Source: Yarrowia lipolytica (taxonomy: Eukaryota; Ascomycota; Dipodascomycetes; Dipodascales). Taken from it: 64,000 nucleotides of DNA. Every line of letters begins with the position of its first letter. Positions within the stretch are counted from its first letter, which is position 1. Location: contig NC_090774.1 in NCBI RefSeq assembly GCF_001761485.1, forward strand, positions 62,001-126,000, read 5' to 3'. Positions 43,004 through 54,313 of the stretch are shown here, piece after piece. The notes under the pieces are model-generated. The model searched no databases, was not told the DNA's origin, and worked only from the letters and a program-made list of their open reading frames with translations. The translations under genes and the position numbers were made by a program.

Positions 43004-43777
43004 TCACTCCTCGAAAAGGGTCACGAACCCCATTCTTCGCTTGTATTCCGCTTGTCCCTTCTTTGAGTTGTCGCACCCAATCTTGGCGACCACGTTCAGA
43101 TCAAGGTCGTTGAATGTGAGGTCTGAGGTCTGAATGGGCTGGTCAACCGAAATGTTGAAACAGCGCCATCCGAGTGTACATACCTCGATTATCTCGGATG
43201 CGAGAGCGAGGGGCCACAGGTGCTTGCCCTTGAACCAGATCAGCGTGAGGATAGCCGCCCCTGCGAGGTGGTTTTCGTATGTGTTTGCGGGAACAATCTT
43301 CTTCCACACCTGTCGATGCTGGATCATCTCGGGCGTCATCCATGTGCAGAGTGCGAATGCTGGCAGTAGTTGTAATCTGCTTCCTACGTATCCAATGTAC
43401 AATCTCGTCAGAGTAAGCACCCCGAATCGCATGTATGGGTCGATGTAGTCCATACGCACAATCGCAGAAGTGGTGAGAATAACCGAAATGATACTTAGGA
43501 GGTACCGAACCAGCAGGGCGTTCAAGTGTCGGGGCGTCTGGAGAGGTTTGGGAGGGATCATGTATGGCAGTCTGATGATGATCTGCCCCATGACATAGAG
43601 CCCCAGAAACATTCCAATGTTGTGGTTGTCGAGACCGATCCACAGAGATAGAAGCGCGTATGTGCCGACATGTGGCCCGGTCATGAACAGGAACACCTGG
43701 TTCAGTGTAGTCACAGGTGCTAGTTTGTGACAGACTGTAACCAACGTTTCTTCGTCTGAGGCGTAGTCTAATTGCAT
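43004..43777 (-). CDS. Multi-pass membrane protein, function unknown
   Basis: The 257-residue protein has about five or six hydrophobic segments (around 25-48, 52-72, 88-110, 118-135, 170-205) and a polar C-terminal tail. I do not recognise a family. It shares the spacing and residues RLxxLPxF...WPLAL with the protein encoded at 45268-46107, RLRYLPGF...WPLKAL, so the two may be diverged tandem copies. It is convergent with PRMT3, only 110 bases apart. Codon use is gene-like and the start is the first ATG. Confidence 0.7.
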   Translation of the reverse strand: MQLDYASDEETLVTVCHKLAPVTTLNQVFLFMTGPHVGTYALLSLWIGLDNHNIGMFLGLYVMGQIIIRLPYMIPPKPLQTPRHLNALLVRYLLSIISVILTTSAIVRMDYIDPYMRFGVLTLTRLYIGYVGSRLQLLPAFALCTWMTPEMIQHRQVWKKIVPANTYENHLAGAAILTLIWFKGKHLWPLALASEIIEVCTLGWRCFNISVDQPIQTSDLTFNDLDLNVVAKIGCDNSKKGQAEYKRRMGFVTLFEE

Positions 43778-45267
43778 TATCTCTGTTCTGAAAAGACGCG
43801 AGATGTCTTCTGTGGAGTTGTGGTTTGTTTCAGCGGTTCGCCTGTCGTCTGGTGGCCATTAAGCCCGTCGTATTTGTTGTTGCGTGAGATTTGGAGATCT
43901 GAGAAAAATCGAGTGCGTTGCCGAGCATGCAGGTCTCATGCGGCCTTTACGATGTAGACGGCATTTAGCCGTTTTTGGTGGGTTCGGGCAAGTTAAACTT
44001 ATACCGGCTCTTCGGTTGTTGCGGCAAACCCAGTGCTTCTTTCGAGGGTACTGTAGGTATGAGGACGTCGCGAGTGATTGTCCTTGGAGCGTGTTCTTTT
44101 TTTGGGGGGCGGGCATAATAGTTCCTCTTCGAGGGTTCACAAGATGTTTCGAGGCGCTATATTCAAGTTCACGTGATCAGTGGCCATGCACTGCAGTATA
44201 TACGCATCCATCTTGTAATAGTTATATAGGTGCCATATGTTCAATAATGTCCACCCCGACATAGAAGTGCCTCATCTTCAAGTAAACTTTGCCAGACAAG
44301 GTTTGTGATACAGCAAATGACTGTGATTACTAATTCTCTCACGCAGGATTATGTACTTGTAATAGGGTGCGAGAGCTTTCTATATGCGCAGAAGCTGATG
44401 ATAACCCGCGATGCTATCGCACTCGCATGCCTTAGCGAGGACGGCCTGCTGGCAAGGCATCACACGGGGGCAACCAGACATTGGCAGAACACAAGTAGCC
44501 ACCCAGCCATGTCACTCTGAAAAGTGCCAACCACAACAGCAAACGCGCTGACATGTGAAATCAGTTGATTAATAATACGATGCGCCAATGGTGGCGAATG
44601 TGGATAGAGGAGAAGAGCAATGCCGATAGAAGGACTAACGAATGGCCCGACGAGCATGTGTCATTATTGCAAATGAGAATTCCAGGGACCCAAGCACGAC
44701 TACACAATGCCCGAAAAACAGTAAGGGAGTCTGCGGTACTACAAGTAGCTAGAGCAGCGATGTCGCCCATCAACATATCACACCGACCCCATATGTATGT
44801 GGGGACCTCATGTGTCGAGACCAAGGCCGTACAAGTACGAGTACTCGTACATACTACAAGTAGCACCTCTGAATCCAAACAGGTGCCCCTCGACAACTCG
44901 CCAATCAAAACAACTTTGTAAAGCAGTCCATGGACTCCGTGGAGAGACGGTAGGCTCATATGATGCCGAGGAGCCAGCGGAAGTAGCAGCTCATCCCGAA
45001 GAACAAGGGTGGAGAGTACAGAAAGAAACACCATCCAAGACAAGGACAATCACGCGAGCAACCCATTTCCATCCGCCCACCGAACAAGAGACAAAATTGA
45101 CCTGGTTGCACATAATTCTAGTGCAATTGCAGTTGCCAAATCGAATATTTCCGATAGCAGCCTCGGGTATAAGATTTGCATACTTCAAGTGGATATTAGT
45201 ACAGTGAAACCCAAGCGCTATTATCTATAAAAGTACTACCATCGATTACCTATCTCTCTTTACTTAG
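43778..45267. other. Intergenic region between the two membrane-protein genes
   Basis: About 1.5 kb with overlapping frames on both strands but no gene I can support. A dense motif cluster at about 44827-44864 contains TACAAGTA, CGAGTACTCG and CTACAAGTAG in a row. Confidence 0.5.
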
Positions 45268-46107
45268 TTACAATCCCAGCCGTCTCTGGAGAGCAAGCTT
45301 GCCCTGCTCTGTGGTGACGTCGATACCGTACTCCATGAACCGTAAGCTCTCGACGGGATGGAAGTAGGCAAAGTAAGGAATGGCCATCTTGTGGTGCACT
45401 CCGTAGACCTGGGCCATAACGTAGAGTCCCAGGGCTTTCAATGGCCAACCCAAAAGCTCAAAGCCGTCGTCTTTAGGTTGAACGATGGCGTATAGAGCGA
45501 CGTAGGAAAGGGGGAAGGCCCAGGCGACTCCCAGACCCACATCCACGTATTTCGTGAAAATCATGCTGCCAAACCGGTCAAGGGTCTTCTTGGAGAAGAC
45601 CTGTGGAAGACCAAAACCAGGCAAATATCGGAGTCGCTTCGTAATGAGAGTAGCCCAAAACTGGGAGGCAATCAGAATAGCTATCTTCAGACCCAGTACA
45701 GTGTAGTCCACAGCCCCGTCAGAAGAGAGACCAAACTTGCCATTGATGTAAAGCCGAGTAGAGAGAACCACAAACAAAAACCGGTAGTAGTTGATGGTAA
45801 CATGCGAGTTGGGTTCCGAAAAGACGATTGGCTTGGGAACAACAGCCTTGCTGATGAAAAATGCAACTCCCACAAGAGCCACGAAGCCTGCGACAGGAAC
45901 AATGGTCCGCATGTTACCCGTCAGACTTGTGTCATGGAGGTACAGCCAGTGCATTAGCCATCCTGCACCCAGGGAAAACCGTCCGAGGGGACTGGCCATG
46001 TTCTTGGTGGCTCTATTGACGCCCAGGCCGGCCTTCATTTGCTCACATCTCTCAATTACCAACTTTTCGTCGGTGGTATCGTATCGCTGTTCAAAATGAT
46101 GTGACAT
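45268..46107 (-). CDS. Multi-pass membrane protein, function unknown, possible relative of its neighbour
   Basis: The 279-residue protein begins with a charged cytosolic stretch (MSHHFEQRYDTTDEKLV) and has about five hydrophobic segments (around 67-86, 103-120, 131-155, 185-207, 220-238). The C-terminus is polar. RLRYLPGF (about 155-165) and WPLKAL (about 221) recall the neighbour at 43004-43777, in the same order and on the same strand, which suggests an old duplication. No known domain is recognised. The start is the first ATG. Confidence 0.7.
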   Translation of the reverse strand: MSHHFEQRYDTTDEKLVIERCEQMKAGLGVNRATKNMASPLGRFSLGAGWLMHWLYLHDTSLTGNMRTIVPVAGFVALVGVAFFISKAVVPKPIVFSEPNSHVTINYYRFLFVVLSTRLYINGKFGLSSDGAVDYTVLGLKIAILIASQFWATLITKRLRYLPGFGLPQVFSKKTLDRFGSMIFTKYVDVGLGVAWAFPLSYVALYAIVQPKDDGFELLGWPLKALGLYVMAQVYGVHHKMAIPYFAYFHPVESLRFMEYGIDVTTEQGKLALQRRLGL

Positions 46108-47194
46108 GGTGTATCGTAGTAAGAGTGTTGATAACTATATGGTCCCGCGCTCTCTTTATAGAGGGGGAAATCACATGCGCCAGCTTTAATCTGGAAAAGA
46201 AAACCCTTTGTACGTACACCCGCAAGTCTGCTACTACCACTTCAAGGCACACCCAAAGCTTCAACCCCACGTTCAGACTATCGTTTTGAACCTAAGATAA
46301 AACTCAATGGACCGGTGACTTTTGAGGTTTCATGTCTTTCTAAACCAGGCTAGAGCGTATGACATGATAAAGTGTCTCTTTATTAGCATTGTTTTACACG
46401 TGAAAACTTCACGGAATCGCTTTTCTTTGTACCCACACTGCCCCCCACCACGCGACCTCCCTCGCGCTCCCCTATCACTCTTTTTTGCTGCAGCGAAGTG
46501 TTTCAGTTCCCCACTAAATCCTGATCGGAAGAACTCTAACCTCCGTAGCTCCGTCCATGTCACCCTACAGTACGTACTGTACTGGTACGCTTGACGTTCA
46601 GCTATCAAGCAAGCCAATATCATTACACGCCACCGCCGCTCTAGTCTAGAAACAGAGCTGCTATTTCAAAACACTGCCCATATAACCGGCAACGAAACAG
46701 CCATCTGTATAGCCATAGACGAGTACAACCATCACCAAGTTGTACACATCCATAGTGACTACAAGTACACACGATAGACACATTCTTCTCACCTGTAGCT
46801 ATGGTATTGCTGTGTGCACCTTATCACATAGATCACTCGACCGCCTAGCCACCTCCTGTCCCTTTTTAGTACACGGGCTATTTTAACGAGAAATAAACAT
46901 TTACCACTTCCACTTCCCTGTCTCGGACCATCTTCACGTTCACACAATCTCCGGCTGCACTTGCCCCGCGCAAAATAATCCGTAAGTACCCCGGATATGC
47001 CCCTCCACATTTGCTATGTGTAGCCCCAAATAAACTACCAGTAAAAGCACAAGCACACCGGCCACAACACCTCAAAAGCAGGGCCGTAAACTCTATCGCC
47101 CACACTACTCGGACTTGTACTGTAGAGCAACAGGCACATACAACACCCTTTACTATACGCCATATAATTAATTAGATAACAAACTAAACTCTCC
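46108..47194. other. Intergenic region before the beta-tubulin 3' end
   Basis: No gene is seen in 1.1 kb. TACTGTA, CTACAAGTA and ACTTGTACTG motifs occur near 46574, 46763 and 47113. Confidence 0.55.
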
Positions 47195-48529
47195 TTACAT
47201 CATGTCCTGCTCGTCGTAGAACTCGCCCTCTTCGTCGTCGACCTGAGCCTCCTGGTACTGCTGGTATTCGCAGACAAGATCGTTCATGTTAGACTCAGCC
47301 TCGCTGAATTCCATCTCGTCCATACCCTCGCTGGTGTACCAGTGCAAGAAGGCCTTTCGTCGGAACATGGCTGAAAACTGGTCACCGACTCGCTTGAACA
47401 GCTCCTGGATAGAGGTGGAGTTTCCAACAAAGGTTCCGGACATGGGCAGACCCTTGGGTGGCTGGGAACACACAGCAGTCTGCACATTGTGAGGGATCCA
47501 CTCGACAAAGTAGTTGGAGTTTCGGGTCTGGACAGACAGCATCTGGTCCTCAACCTCCTTGACGGAGACCTTTCCTCGGAAGAAGGCGGCGGCGGTCAGG
47601 TATCGGCCGTGCTTGGGGTCCGAAGCAGCCATCATGTTTCGAGAATCAAACATCTGCTGGGTGAGCTCGGGGACGGACAGAGATCGGAAGTTAGCGGACT
47701 TGAGAGATGTGAGAGGAGCGTAGCCGACCATGAAGAAATGGAGTCGGGGGAAGGGCACCAGGTTGACGGCGAGCTTTCGCAGATCGGAGTTGAGCTGGCC
47801 GGGGTATCGGAGACAAGTGGTGACACCAGACATGACAGAGGAGACCAGGTGGTTGAGGTCGCCGTAGACGGGGTGTGGCAGCTGCAGGGTTCGCATGCAA
47901 ATGTCGTAAAGGGCCTCGTTATCGATACAGAAGGTCTCGTCGGAGTGCTCGACCAGCTGGTGGACCGACAGGGTGGCGTTGTAGGGCTCGACAACTGTGT
48001 CGGACACCTTGGGCGAGGGGACAACGGAGAAAGTGGCCATCATTCGCTCGGGGAACTCCTCTCGGATCTTGGCGATCATCAGGGTACCCATACCAGAACC
48101 GGTACCTCCACCCAGAGAGTGCGTGATCTGGAAACCCTGGAGCGAGTCACAGTTCTCGGCCTCACGTCGCACAACATCGAGAACCTGGTCGACAAGCTCA
48201 GCGCCCTCAGTGTAGTGACCCTTGGCCCAGTTGTTACCAGCGGAAGACTGGCCAAAGACAAAGTTATCAGGTCGGAAAAGCTCCCCGTAAGGACCGCCCT
48301 TGACAGCGTCCATGGTGCCGGGCTCAAGATCAACAAGAACGGCTCGGGGAACGTACTTGTTGGCAGCAGCCTCGTTGTAGTAGACGTTGAGTCGCTCTCG
48401 CTGAATATCCTCCTCGCCGCCGTAGACTCCGTCGGCTCCGATGCCGTGCTCGCCGGAGATGGTCTGCCAGAAAGCAGAACCGATCTGGTTACCGCACTGG
48501 CCGATGGATAGATGGACAATTTCTCGCAT
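47195..48529 (-). CDS. TUB2: Beta-tubulin
   Basis: The 444-residue GTP-binding subunit pairs with alpha-tubulin to build spindle and cytoplasmic microtubules. The universal start MREIVHLS lies at 48529; the frame continues 19 codons upstream, but that extension is not part of any tubulin. The GTP signature [10 protein letters not shown], the T3-like DLEPGTMD and the acidic tail [21 protein letters not shown] are present. CTAACACAG stands directly before the ATG on the coding strand, which is a consensus Yarrowia acceptor. The transcript therefore probably has a leader intron. Codon bias is strong. Confidence 0.96.
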   Translation of the reverse strand: MREIVHLSIGQCGNQIGSAFWQTISGEHGIGADGVYGGEEDIQRERLNVYYNEAAANKYVPRAVLVDLEPGTMDAVKGGPYGELFRPDNFVFGQSSAGNNWAKGHYTEGAELVDQVLDVVRREAENCDSLQGFQITHSLGGGTGSGMGTLMIAKIREEFPERMMATFSVVPSPKVSDTVVEPYNATLSVHQLVEHSDETFCIDNEALYDICMRTLQLPHPVYGDLNHLVSSVMSGVTTCLRYPGQLNSDLRKLAVNLVPFPRLHFFMVGYAPLTSLKSANFRSLSVPELTQQMFDSRNMMAASDPKHGRYLTAAAFFRGKVSVKEVEDQMLSVQTRNSNYFVEWIPHNVQTAVCSQPPKGLPMSGTFVGNSTSIQELFKRVGDQFSAMFRRKAFLHWYTSEGMDEMEFSEAESNMNDLVCEYQQYQEAQVDDEEGEFYDEQDMM

Positions 48530-49106
48530 CTGTGTTAGCAAAAAGTAGCTGGGTCGTGTTTGCGCTGTGGTACGTTGTGGTGGCACGATAATATGTTGGG
48601 AGGTGCTGTCCTGTGCGTGCTGTGGTGTGCTGTAAGCATAGAATAATATCTCCTGAATTTGTTTGTAGACCGCCAGAAGGACGTGTTATCTCGTGATTGT
48701 GGACGTGTTATGGGTTTAAAACTTCATCCAATGAAGTCGGACCTCACCGCAGGTCTTCTGTATACACAATCGTCGATATACGTGTCTGTGTCTGTGTCGT
48801 TGTCTCTCCTGAATGCCACCACATTGACCAATTCGCATCATCCATAAATAGGGGTCGTATTATTCCCCACCATCAACATATCTGTGACATTCGGTAGACT
48901 CGCCTATCAACACAAGCAACAAGGCTCTCAGCCAGCAGCAGACAACACCTCTGTCGCTATCTCGTCTCTAGGTTGTGAATCACGGGCCAACGGTCCATGT
49001 CAAGGGGGGGCGTGACGCTCAAAAACCGCACAACAGCTTCCGCCAATCGGAAAAATCGCCCGCTTGTGCGTCTAGCAACACCATTCTCGTCTCGCCTGGT
49101 ACTCAC
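48530..49106 (-). other. Probable 5'-leader intron of TUB2
   Basis: The acceptor GCTAACACAG abuts the start codon. The best donor on this strand is a perfect GTGAGT starting at 49106; a weaker GTGAGG starts at 48747. No upstream coding exon is seen, so the intron is in the leader. The donor choice is inferred. Confidence 0.55.
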
Positions 49107-51360
49107 TGGGTATCTGTATGTGTCGTGGAGTGGTTGTGATGGACAGGAGTTTTTCTGCTTGTGCCCCTAATCTTGAAAACGCGTAAATAAGATTAGTGTT
49201 GTTTACGCTGCCGGTTGTCTGGGAGACGCGTGTTACCCGGAAGTGTTGGTTCTCTTAGGGAAGCTAGCCCTTATACACTTCCTTATTGGGACCATGCATC
49301 GATCACTGTTTAGAGGCAACGTGTAAAGGGGGTGGTCCTGGTTTGGACAGCGGGGATGGATGATGTGTGATGGTTTTGAGGTTGCAAGTAAAGGGCTGTA
49401 ACTGAAGAGGACATAGCCGTGTTAAATTCCGGTCCTGAAATATCTTTCAAGATGAATCTAGGGCTACATAATGGAACTGGTCACGTGTTGCACATAAATA
49501 CGAGCGTGGTGCCAAATATGGTTTCTAGTCCCTGACTGTACTCTGGTGGCTGTAATGATAAGAGGATGAGGAATTACAGTAATAGCTATATACTCGTAGC
49601 TATGGTAAAAGCTACAGTATGATGACGATTAGAGAGACCTGTGAATACCGAGAGAAACTGGTTTGTATCTTGTGTCCCTGCTCTTAGTCAGAATATGTCA
49701 CAGTAGTTTGCGATGATCAGCGAATTTGGATGTATCACTTGGTATCGACACAACAGAGAGAAACAAAACACGATGTAGACAGTGAATTTGACAGCTCATG
49801 TTTTGTCATACGTGTTCAGATACTGTGCAAGGACACAGCGTCATAAAGCAATGTCGTGGGATACGACTACTGTATTATAAACGGCCCACAGGTATACTGT
49901 ACGAGTAGTCTTAACCCCGCACATCTTGCCCGTTTGGTGGTCCTGGGCTTATGACTAGGGATTACGATTGAAGAGATGGTTCAAGGTTTGAGTGATGTTG
50001 CACTTTGTAGAGAGACATTGAGAACGGACTTGTGCGGACTCGTATGTACTCGTACTGTACTTGTGAGATACTGCTAAATAAATTAAGTATGACGGATGGT
50101 TATATGTCTATAGTCATTGAAACTTATCACTTGAGAGTCGCTTACAGGTATACATGTCCCCTCATCGTCAGTCTTGACATAACTGGAGCTACACATCCGC
50201 TCCCTCATATTTTCCTGCTCTTAGCACACGATATTGTATGTACGAGTGGACACTAATACAGCAAAGAGCGGGCGCAGCACGACTTGGCAGTATCCGTTGT
50301 CTACTCGTACTTGTAGTAGTCGCGATAATGATTTGAGAGGTTGCTTACAAGCGGCTTGGGGACAAATAATGAACAGTCGCAACGAGACAAAGACCGACAA
50401 TATTACCTCGCGAGAAAACGGCGAATATTTCCATCAATCTCTGGCATGCAGTTGTCGTGGGGGTTGACTTTGCGCTGCAGGACCGAGCAAATTCACCAAA
50501 TCTTCTCTTGGCGTGGGCCTGACAAAATTCGCTCCCCTCTTTTTCGGAATAGACCGGGCTGTGGCGGGTTTGACCGGAAGGAGTAGACGTAGCAACAAGT
50601 TGAAAAAAAAAGTACATTTTTCGTGCCACTACATGCCCTTGTACGAGCACATACAAATTTGAACCGCATTGAACATGGGACAAACTACAAGTAGCGGTGA
50701 GTATGTAAGAGGCACGTATTGGACGGCAATATATGTACGGTAGTATTCGTACCTACATTTGCGCTAAGTGCCGCCGTCCACCTACATACGATACATGTAT
50801 ACGTCCACAGGCTGTAGGTGGTACCTGGTGCTAATACATTTATATGCATTTAAACGGGCATAAAATAGATGTATTACATTCGGGGGAACTCCATGGGCTC
50901 TTGTTGCACGAAAAAGTGTGACTCAACAAGGGTCTCATCTGCCTAAAACAGAGCACTCATGCAGACAACCGACATCATGTGCGTATGCCAAGCCGACGGT
51001 ACTGTGTTTTTCCCAATCAAATACGTTAAGTGGACAAGGCCATATCTCATGCCAGATCCTGGTCCCTTTCTATATAAGAGATGATCTGGCACATTAGCAT
51101 GGGCTTCTATAACTTCAACAGCGACCTTCGTCACCATTATTGCCCGGGGCCAATAAAATTAAGCACTAAGATAAAGACTGCGGCTGATACCTGATGAGAC
51201 CAAGCATAGACTAAAGCAGCAAAAAAGGGACCATAATACTAGTATTCAACCAAATCAGCAGTTGCGGCAGTTTCAACATTACACGTTCTTTGAACTTTTA
51301 TAAGAGCCCAGAGCCTTTCGCTTCATTCTCTTCTTTTTCTACGACACAGCCATCTCCACA
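49107..51360. other. Long divergent intergenic region between TUB2 and the zinc transporter
   Basis: About 2.3 kb without a supportable gene. Many TACTCGTA/TACTTGTA motifs occur (about 50041-50062, 50303, 50684). Confidence 0.5.
51296..51304 (+). promoter_or_regulatory. TATA box of the zinc transporter gene
   Basis: TTTTATAAG, about 60 bases upstream of the start codon. No Zap1-type ACCTNNAGGT site was found nearby. Confidence 0.6.
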
Positions 51361-52728
51361 ATGAGACTGGTTTCATTTCTCCCATTATTGCTGATCCACA
51401 CGACAGCAGCGACGTCAGCAGATACCACAGCAGTAGATTTGTCAGACTTCTACGCAGGAACAAATCCTAGTGCACTTGATTCGGCTATTTCAGTGCCCGA
51501 GGGAAATTACAAGCCCAAACACGTGGTTCACATTTCCAGACGACGTCTGATATGCAGAACCAACGAAGATACAGGAGAAGAAATCTGCAAGGTGGACAAT
51601 TCCGACCCCCAGGAATCAATCATCGAAGAAGTTGATTGTTCCAAGAAGGAGAGAAACACCAATGTTGGTCTCAGAGTAGGTGCTCTGTTTGCTGTGCTCG
51701 GTACTTCTGCTCTGGGCGTGTTCCCTCCAGTGCTGGCTGAATCCATCTGGAGAATCAATCTCGAAACTCTCCCTATGACCTTCATCAAACAGTTTGGCAC
51801 AGGTGTCGTTCTGTCCACTGCATTCGTTCATCTAGGAGCTGAGGCTACCGAAGAGTTCAACAACCCCTGCATCGGAGAGGTTGAGTACAAGCCTACTCCC
51901 CTGGCCTTTGTGCTGGCTGGCCTCTTCATCTCCTTCCTCATTGAATACCTCGGAGCCCGTCTTTTGAGATGGAGAGCAAACACCCTAGAGGCTCGACGAA
52001 ACGAGAACCAAGACTGCGAGGAGACCAAGTGCGGACATGATCACGACCACGGCCATATTATTGACAACACTGGAGGAGACACTGAGGACTCTGACAATGG
52101 GGGAGAACCCGTTCAAGAGATTGTCGAAGATGTTATTGAAAAGGCTCCCTCTCGTCTCTCTTCCTCTTCTGTCAGAAGAAGTACTACTCAGACAACTGCT
52201 CCCCCTCCTCCTATCGCCGGCGGATGCCACTCCCACGGTCTCATTGACCCCACTGATAAGTTTTCCGTCTGGATTATGGAGGCAGGTATCATTTTCCACT
52301 CTGTTCTGGTTGGAGTCACCGTCTCTCTTGCTGAGGAGGACACCTTCATCACCTTGTTTATTGCCATTCTGTTCCACCAAATGTTCGAGGGTGTTGGTCT
52401 AGGGTCGCGTATTGCTGGCCTGAAGGAGTCTCGCCTCATTTCCAAGTGCCTCATGTGCTTGTGGTTCTCCATCATCACCCCCATCGGCATGGCCATTGGT
52501 CTTGGCGTGCTTGACCACTTTGAAGAGAACCCTACCACTCTGTGGGCTCTCGGTAGTATCGACGGTCTCTGTTGCGGAGTTTTGGTGTACGCTGGTGTTG
52601 TAGAGATGTTAGGCTTTGACTGGCTGTTTGGTGACCTCCAAGATGCTCCTCCTCTTCGAGTCTGCGTTGGCCTTGTCGGGCTCACTCTCGGAATGCTGCT
52701 CATGTCCCTGGTTGGACACTGGGCCTAA
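51361..52728 (+). CDS. ZIP-family zinc transporter (Zrt-like)
   Basis: The 455-residue protein probably imports zinc, and perhaps iron, across the plasma membrane. A signal peptide (MRLVSFLPLLLIHTTAATSA) is followed by an extracellular N-terminal domain with four cysteines and about eight membrane segments. The metal-binding helices are clear: EAGIIFHSVLVG (307-318, His313) and ILFHQMFEG (336-344, His339 and Glu343). The cytosolic loop between segments 3 and 4 carries a histidine cluster, CGHDHDHGH (224-232), and CHSHG at 289-293. Both are usual zinc-sensing or zinc-binding loops. The long cleavable N-terminus is larger than in yeast Zrt1. The exact paralog is not assigned. Confidence 0.9.
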   Translation: MRLVSFLPLLLIHTTAATSADTTAVDLSDFYAGTNPSALDSAISVPEGNYKPKHVVHISRRRLICRTNEDTGEEICKVDNSDPQESIIEEVDCSKKERNTNVGLRVGALFAVLGTSALGVFPPVLAESIWRINLETLPMTFIKQFGTGVVLSTAFVHLGAEATEEFNNPCIGEVEYKPTPLAFVLAGLFISFLIEYLGARLLRWRANTLEARRNENQDCEETKCGHDHDHGHIIDNTGGDTEDSDNGGEPVQEIVEDVIEKAPSRLSSSSVRRSTTQTTAPPPPIAGGCHSHGLIDPTDKFSVWIMEAGIIFHSVLVGVTVSLAEEDTFITLFIAILFHQMFEGVGLGSRIAGLKESRLISKCLMCLWFSIITPIGMAIGLGVLDHFEENPTTLWALGSIDGLCCGVLVYAGVVEMLGFDWLFGDLQDAPPLRVCVGLVGLTLGMLLMSLVGHWA

Positions 52729-53035
52729 CACTGTCGTCATACATGTGTTACAGGTATATGACGAATAAAATAAAAAACATAGATATTTAATTGCATGAAT
52801 AGTTCATTGGAAGTGATGAGTGTAGGTCAATTTGTAATTATGTGATATCATCATACACCCCAACTAACATACTGTAATGTACGCTACCCTGAGTACAGTA
52901 CAAGTACAATAACATTAGTTCAGCGGTACAGTGAAAACCGTTTATTCAATAAATAGCGCCGGAGGTCGGCTATGTCGTAAGATTCTCCTTTCTTCTAACC
53001 TTTTTTGTGTGTACAGTAACGTAATATCGTACCTT
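52729..53035. other. Short convergent intergenic region
   Basis: About 300 bases between the 3' ends of the zinc transporter and DIM1 genes. A GAGTACAGTACAAGTAC motif lies near 52892. No gene is seen. Confidence 0.6.
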
Positions 53036-53989
53036 TTAGGCAAAGTAGATGCCAGCTTTGTGGAACTCATTCAGCAGAGTGAGAAACTCGGTCTGGTCAC
53101 ACTTTGCGGATCGCATTTCTCCGATGCCGGTGTCGGTGAGAATCTTGTTGATCTTCTGCTTGACAACGTCAGAGAGGTTGGATCCCTCAGGAATGATCTC
53201 GCCCTGGGTGGAGAGCCAGGTCTGGTAGTTCTTCTCGAGAACTGCCAGAACAGCGCTGGTCTTGAAGCCGGCGTTGATAGTCTTGTTCTTTCGAACGAAA
53301 CAGACTCGCAGAAGACCATCCCACTCGTTGAAGTCGATAGGAGGCCGGGGGTTCTTGACCTCAATCTTGACGACCGAAGACTCAACATTGGGAGGAGGTC
53401 GAAAGTTACCTCGGCCGACCTTCATGACGTGAGAAACCTTGGCCCACATCTGCACATTGACAGACAGTCGGCAGTACAGAGAATCACCGGGTCGAGCCAG
53501 AAGACGCATGGCAAACTCGTGCTGGAACATCAGCACTGACACTCGCGGGGGTCGAGGCTGGTTCAGCAGCTTGAAAACCAGGGGAGAAGAAATCTGGTAA
53601 GGTGTGTTGGAAATGCAAACGTCAAAGTAAGGAAGCTCTGTCTTAATACAGTCTCCCAGCATGATTTCCAGTTTCTTCTGCTCAGGCTTGCCCTGCACTC
53701 GCTTGGTCAGCTCGGCAGCCATTCGAGGATCCATCTCCACAGCAATCACCTTTCGAGCCTTCTCGAGAATTCGAACAGTCAGGTTACCAGTACCGGGACC
53801 GACCTCCAGAACGGTATCACTGGGCTTAATGTCGGACTTGTCGACAATACCCTGGGCCACCAGAGGGTTTTTAAGAATATGCTGACCGAGATCAGTGTTC
53901 ATTTTGAAGACGGCAGTCTTTCGCTGCTCGCCGCCTGCAGACTCCCTCTGGGCGCCTCCGGAGAACTTCTTTGCTGGTGCCTTGGCCAT
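53036..53989 (-). CDS. DIM1: 18S rRNA dimethyladenosine transferase Dim1
   Basis: The 317-residue KsgA/Dim1 enzyme dimethylates two adjacent adenosines near the 3' end of 18S rRNA and is needed for 40S maturation. A basic N-terminus ([15 protein letters not shown]) is followed by [15 protein letters not shown], the SAM motif [11 protein letters not shown] (60-70) and the catalytic NTPY at 128-131 ([10 protein letters not shown]). [12 protein letters not shown] and [11 protein letters not shown] mark the eukaryotic C-terminal domain. Length matches yeast Dim1 (318). It is divergent from the small spliced gene 325 bases away. Confidence 0.96.
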   Translation of the reverse strand: MAKAPAKKFSGGAQRESAGGEQRKTAVFKMNTDLGQHILKNPLVAQGIVDKSDIKPSDTVLEVGPGTGNLTVRILEKARKVIAVEMDPRMAAELTKRVQGKPEQKKLEIMLGDCIKTELPYFDVCISNTPYQISSPLVFKLLNQPRPPRVSVLMFQHEFAMRLLARPGDSLYCRLSVNVQMWAKVSHVMKVGRGNFRPPPNVESSVVKIEVKNPRPPIDFNEWDGLLRVCFVRKNKTINAGFKTSAVLAVLEKNYQTWLSTQGEIIPEGSNLSDVVKQKINKILTDTGIGEMRSAKCDQTEFLTLLNEFHKAGIYFA

Positions 53990-54313
53990 TTTCTTATGCT
54001 GTTGTATAGTGGTTTGTGAACTGAAAAAAAAGATCCAAAATTTATTTTCGATTCATGCATGCAGAAAAAGCTAACTGGCATGGCACTGAGCATGCACAAA
54101 GAATCGCCCCCAGAAGTGCCTTAATAATCAAAGAAGATTGTTTTGAGCGTTTCCTTTGCAAACACCCGATTTTGTTAGAATGGCATACTTTTAATCAGCC
54201 CTTCCCCAAACATCAAGTTCACAATGTAACTCCAACTAACTCTTAACCTATCAGAATGTAGAGATATGCAAGATTGTGACATGGTAGAATAAGCATCACA
54301 TCAACACAATACA
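53990..54313. promoter_or_regulatory. Shared divergent promoter region
   Basis: The 324 bases between DIM1 (-) and the small two-exon gene (+) hold both promoters. No clear TATA box is seen. Confidence 0.5.

Noticed and set aside
47489-48511. A 340-codon plus-strand open frame
   Set aside because: It is antisense to beta-tubulin with no recognisable motif.
48530-48586. A 19-codon N-terminal extension of beta-tubulin
   Set aside because: Tubulins start at MREI, and the extension region contains a consensus acceptor just before that ATG.
50811-50821. A possible Zap1-type zinc response element (AGGTGGTACCT)
   Set aside because: The half-sites are in the wrong order for ACCTNNAGGT, and it lies over 500 bases from the zinc transporter start.
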